Both the position numbers and the translations under genes were made by a program. Below the pieces are notes generated by a model. It was given only the letters and a program-made list of their open reading frames with translations. It was not told the origin of the DNA and did no database searches. This document shows positions 33,810 through 35,840 of a stretch of 35,840 nucleotides of DNA, one piece after another; position 1 is the stretch's first letter; every line of letters starts with the position of its first letter. The stretch spans positions 1 through 35,840 of the forward strand of contig CAAGNN010000163.1 of NCBI GenBank assembly GCA_900771325.1. Reading direction: 5' to 3'. This DNA comes from Kiritimatiellia bacterium. GTDB lineage: Bacteria; Verrucomicrobiota; Kiritimatiellia; RFP12; DVOR01.

Positions 33810-34361
33810 TCAGTATACCAAATCTCTCGTCTTGTCCTTGTGACTTCCTAAGGTTGAGAATAGCAAAATAGCAGACTGTACAATTGAACAAATCCCCCCT
33901 TCCAACACAAGTAAGGCTCGTTTACGGGCAAGCCCGCCGGCGTAGCCGCCAAGTTGTCCATGCGCGCCGATCACCCGATGGCACGGGATAAGAAGTAACA
34001 GCGGATTTCGCCCCAAAGCTTGTCCCACCGCCCTGGCACTGCCACACCCCAACGCGGCGGCCACCTCGCCATAACTCCGCGTCTCTCCAACCGCGAGCTC
34101 TCTCACAAAGGACCACACCCGAAACTGAAAGGGCGTTCCTCTCGGCTCCATCGCAAAGTCCGGCGGACGGAATCGCCCCCGAAAGTAATCCGCCACCCAC
34201 GCCCGCGCCCTCCGAACCACCGGCGGCTCTTCACCAACAGCCTCCCCCACCCCCTCAAACGAAAGCCCCGTCACCACCTCTCCCCTCGCCCGCAAACACA
34301 TCCTCCCCAACGGCGACTCCACAAACCAGCGCCCCTCCGCCTCAATCGTTGTCTCTTCCAT
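33810..34361 (-). CDS. ogt: Methylated-DNA--protein-cysteine methyltransferase (copy B, altered C-terminus)
   Basis: The ATG at 34361 gives 183 residues. Residues 1-155 closely match copy A, including the active site PCHRV and GSARAVGQALGRNP. After LLVLEG the sequence diverges into an unrelated 27-residue tail (CSIVQSAILLFSTLGSHKDK...) read from DNA outside the duplicated segment, because the repeat ends at about 33898 before the normal stop codon. Core catalytic residues are kept, so the enzyme may still be active. The tail makes it a chimera. AAGGAG and the TATACT box (34384-34389) upstream are preserved. Confidence 0.92.
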   Translation of the reverse strand: MEETTIEAEGRWFVESPLGRMCLRARGEVVTGLSFEGVGEAVGEEPPVVRRARAWVADYFRGRFRPPDFAMEPRGTPFQFRVWSFVRELAVGETRSYGEVAAALGCGSARAVGQALGRNPLLLLIPCHRVIGAHGQLGGYAGGLARKRALLVLEGGICSIVQSAILLFSTLGSHKDKTRDLVY

Positions 34362-34436
34362 CGGTCGCTTCTCCTTCGACCGCAGTATAGCACAGAAAAC
34401 CCTTGAGTTGGTTAGCCTTTCTAACCAACTCAAGGG
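33898..34436 (-). repeat. Direct repeat, ogt cassette copy B
   Basis: This is the second copy of the cassette described for 24172-24706, same orientation, about 9.7 kb away. Homology begins inside the last ogt codons and ends at the foot of the hairpin at 34436. Confidence 0.9.
34400..34436 (-). terminator. Long hairpin upstream of ogt copy B
   Basis: A 16-bp perfect stem (cccttgagttggttag / ctaaccaactcaaggg) with a 5-nt loop is followed on the minus strand by GTTTTCTG. The stem is 2 bp longer than in copy A. It lies directly before the ogt -10 box and could end transcription from the lipoprotein genes. Confidence 0.78.
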
Positions 34437-34558
34437 GCAATCCCAATCCGAGTCGCCCTACGACTCCTGCGCGCCCTGCCGCGCCGGCCTAGAAATTACA
34501 CCTTCTAGTGCTACATTGCAGGTAATCTACTTGAGAGGAACTTCAGAAACCTAACACT

Positions 34559-34720
34559 CTATTTCTTCCCAGAAAGGAATGAGATAAGAACGCCCACTGC
34601 GGCAATGCCAATTGCAATTCCAACATTAATCAGTAATTCTGATAAAAATGCTTTCCCTGCCGCCTTGCTACAACCAACAGAAGCAATGAGAAGCGGAATT
34701 AGAATCCAAAATGAGTTCAT
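34559..34720 (-). CDS. Very small lipoprotein-like membrane protein
   Basis: The ATG at 34720 with AAGGAG upstream gives 53 residues. The N-terminus MNSFWILIPLLIASVGC is a lipoprotein-type signal with Cys17. A second hydrophobic stretch (LLINVGIAIGIAAVGVLISFL) reaches the C-terminus GKK. Such a short protein with a lipobox and a membrane helix could be an entry-exclusion or lysis-type factor, but no family is recognised. It lies 48 bp after another lipoprotein gene. Confidence 0.6.
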   Translation of the reverse strand: MNSFWILIPLLIASVGCSKAAGKAFLSELLINVGIAIGIAAVGVLISFLSGKK

Positions 34721-34768
34721 ATTAACTCCTTTGTCAAAGAGAAATGGCATCTCTCAATCTAGAAGAAC

Positions 34769-35095
34769 CTAATCGGTCGGGTACTTATTCTTCTCTAACG
34801 GTCGCCATCGCAACAGAGCATCGAAAGAACGCTGCCCCGCTTGGTCAATTTCGTAAATCTTTTGTCGATAGTATGCAGCACTTGTTTCAGTTGTTGCATT
34901 AAACAATTTCTCTTCATAATATGCTCGTAACTTCGCTCTTCGCATAACTTGTTCAGAACTTTCAAATCCTGGTATAGCAGAGCTCAAGGAGATCGTCTGA
35001 TCCAACCTCTTCGAAGTTTCCGACTTTTTATCGTCGCAACCACAAAATAAGAGTGGACAAAGCAACGAAATATAAAGCAGTTGTCTTAGGCTCAT
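34769..35095 (-). CDS. Small lipoprotein
   Basis: The 108-residue protein starts MSLRQLLYISLLCPLLFCGC, a signal peptide with lipobox LFCGC (Cys20), followed by DDKKS. The Asp after Cys could favour the inner membrane under the E. coli rule. The mature part is charged and helical (VMRRAKLRAYYEEKLFNATT, YYRQKIYEIDQAGQRSF). No family is recognised. A strong GGAGG precedes the ATG. A long structured leader lies upstream (35161-35306), which may control this gene if transcribed from the minus strand. Confidence 0.75.
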   Translation of the reverse strand: MSLRQLLYISLLCPLLFCGCDDKKSETSKRLDQTISLSSAIPGFESSEQVMRRAKLRAYYEEKLFNATTETSAAYYRQKIYEIDQAGQRSFDALLRWRPLEKNKYPTD

Positions 35096-35160
35096 AAATG
35101 CCTCCTTTAGTTGTTAGCGTTGGCAAGAGGACACAAGAAAAGGCGTGCCTCCTGCCGAAT

Positions 35161-35306
35161 GTTCTCACTAGAGGCCGACCAAAGCCTTGACAGAAAACAG
35201 TACGGGGAAACACGCCAGAGGAATAACCCCGGCGCGTCTACGCAGCCGTTCGTTCTGTCAAGAAGGTTTGGTCGTTTCTAGTGAACGAAAGGTTGCGTGA
35301 CGCAAC
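35161..35306. ncRNA. Candidate structured RNA or leader (long interrupted stem with pseudoknot-like core)
   Basis: Matched arms are cactaga/tctagtg (35166-35172 and 35277-35283), cgaccaaa/tttggtcg (35176-35183 and 35267-35274) and cttgacagaa/ttctgtcaag (35186-35195 and 35253-35262). The 57-nt inner loop can form GGGG (35204-35207) with CCCC (35227-35230), and CGCC (35213-35216) with GGCG (35231-35234), an H-type pseudoknot. A separate hairpin gttgcg-tga-cgcaac is at 35292-35306. The strand is undetermined. On the minus strand it would be the 5' leader of the lipoprotein gene at 35095. No known RNA family was recognised. Confidence 0.45.
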
Positions 35307-35419
35307 GTTTAGCGTCTGAGACGGCGAGAGGTCTAGAACATCGCCAGAGTCAAACTATGTGCCCACAGTATACCCCCGCCACCCGCGAAAGTCAAGCACC
35401 TTCTCGTGCCTCAATGTCC

Positions 35420-35655
35420 CCCGCCCCGAGTCCCTCACAACCCGGCCCTACCTCAAAGCGAACCCGGGACGGATGCGAAGCGAGCCTGGGCGTGTTAAGG
35501 TTTTGCAGTGGCCTGCTCCGCAGGTCACCCGCCCCGGGTTGACACTCGACCTGGCCCGGGTTCACATTGAGCTCGCCCCAGGTTGAAAGTGGACCCGGCC
35601 CTACCTCGCGGCCAACCCGGGGCGGATACGAAATGAGCTTGGGGCGGGGGTGAGT
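35420..35655. repeat. GC-rich dispersed repeat block, right side
   Basis: Several degenerate copies of the cccgggttgac / gaacccgggac / aacccggggcgg family are present, on both orientations, with ggccctacctc joints. It flanks the second REP-like hairpin. Frames across it code only Pro/Arg/Gly-rich peptides and are not credited as genes. Confidence 0.85.
35497..35529. repeat. REP-like 33-bp element (copy 2)
   Basis: This is identical to 16995-17027 except for one base (gcaggtcac for gcaggccac), which leaves a G-T wobble in the 9-bp stem. It again sits inside the GC-rich repeat block. Confidence 0.8.
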
Positions 35656-35697
35656 GTCGTGGCGCGCGCAGGTGTCCACCGAAGGCGGCACCCCCCG

Positions 35698-35727
35698 GCG
35701 TGCTCGAGAGCTTGCTCTCGAGCACGC
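35698..35727. repeat. Perfect 14-bp palindrome with 2-nt spacer
   Basis: gcgtgctcgagagc (35698-35711) is followed by tt and its exact reverse complement (35714-35727). It has no U-run on either side. A protein-binding palindrome or a cruciform-forming site is possible. Confidence 0.75.
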
Positions 35728-35782
35728 ACAGCGCGCTCTCGGGCGCAGCAGCCGTCATCGGGCTCTCGCCTCGCCCAGGCAC

Positions 35783-35818
35783 AAAAAAAGCCCCTGACTG
35801 CGGTTGCAATCAGGGGCT
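35783..35818 (-). terminator. Rho-independent terminator for a gene beyond the right edge
   Basis: On the minus strand a 9-bp stem (agcccctga at 35789-35797 paired with tcaggggct at 35810-35818) with a 12-nt loop is followed by a run of seven T (35789-35783). The gene it ends would lie to the right of the window. Confidence 0.9.
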
Positions 35819-35840
35819 TAAAGTTCCGGCAACGTGCTAC

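Noticed and set aside
35161..35306. 6S RNA, RNase P RNA or tmRNA
   Set aside because: The conserved cores of RNase P and tmRNA are absent. The long stem recalls 6S RNA, but the pseudoknot-like core does not fit its single-stranded central bubble.
35525..35809. 94-codon minus-strand frame at the right edge
   Set aside because: It overlaps the terminator and GC-rich repeats, and no ribosome binding site or motif is visible.

Overview
The window looks like a chromosomal segment of a high-GC, didermic, rod- or coccus-type bacterium of the PVC group (Verrucomicrobiota, Kiritimatiellota or Lentisphaerota). This placement rests on the secretin and type IV pilus genes, a pilin with the 'CPxG...CGxG' tail style seen in that group, and a REP-type transposase of a style common there. 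It is an inference, and no rRNA or other marker gene is present to confirm it.

Region 1 (1-16.65 kb, all minus strand) is a type IV pilus locus. Reading in the direction of transcription it holds a major pilin; a membrane-anchored pseudopilin-like protein; a PAS/HisKA-like protein; a large secreted LamG/beta-helix protein; PilM-, PilN-, PilO- and PilP-like proteins; the secretin; PilT with a C-terminal helical extension; a helical-repeat/MshEN-like protein; a PilS-like hybrid kinase; a PilR-like sigma-54 activator; a pseudopilin; and the start of another gene that runs off the left edge. Two textbook sigma-54 promoters were found, one before the pilin and one before the LamG-pilMNOPQT operon. 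Four TGAGAA/TTCTCA half-sites lie upstream of the pilin promoter. With the PilS/PilR pair in the same locus this makes a self-contained regulatory circuit. No PilB, PilC or PilD is in the window.

Region 2 (16.65-17.67 kb) is non-coding and rich in GC-rich repeats. The same repeat family occurs at 1-156, at 35.4-35.65 kb, and inside a coding gene at about 5.43-5.51 kb. Region 3 (17.68-24.63 kb) holds a SNF2-family helicase translationally coupled to an unrecognised partner with an HTH-like C-terminus. It also holds a secreted PBECR-like nuclease candidate next to an acetyltransferase, a decayed TOTE-type primase-helicase, and an ogt gene.

Region 4 (24.6-34.4 kb, all minus) is a defence island of mixed and lower GC. 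A type I restriction-modification operon (hsdM, hsdS, and an hsdR reduced to a fragment) has a SIR2-HerA anti-phage pair between hsdS and hsdR, plus a broken RAYT-like transposase. The island is bracketed by two direct copies of an ogt gene, each ending in the same long hairpin. The hsdR fragment stops exactly at the foot of one hairpin, just before its ATP-binding loop. Region 5 (34.5-35.84 kb) has two small lipoproteins, a candidate structured RNA or leader, GC-rich repeats and a terminator for a gene beyond the right edge.
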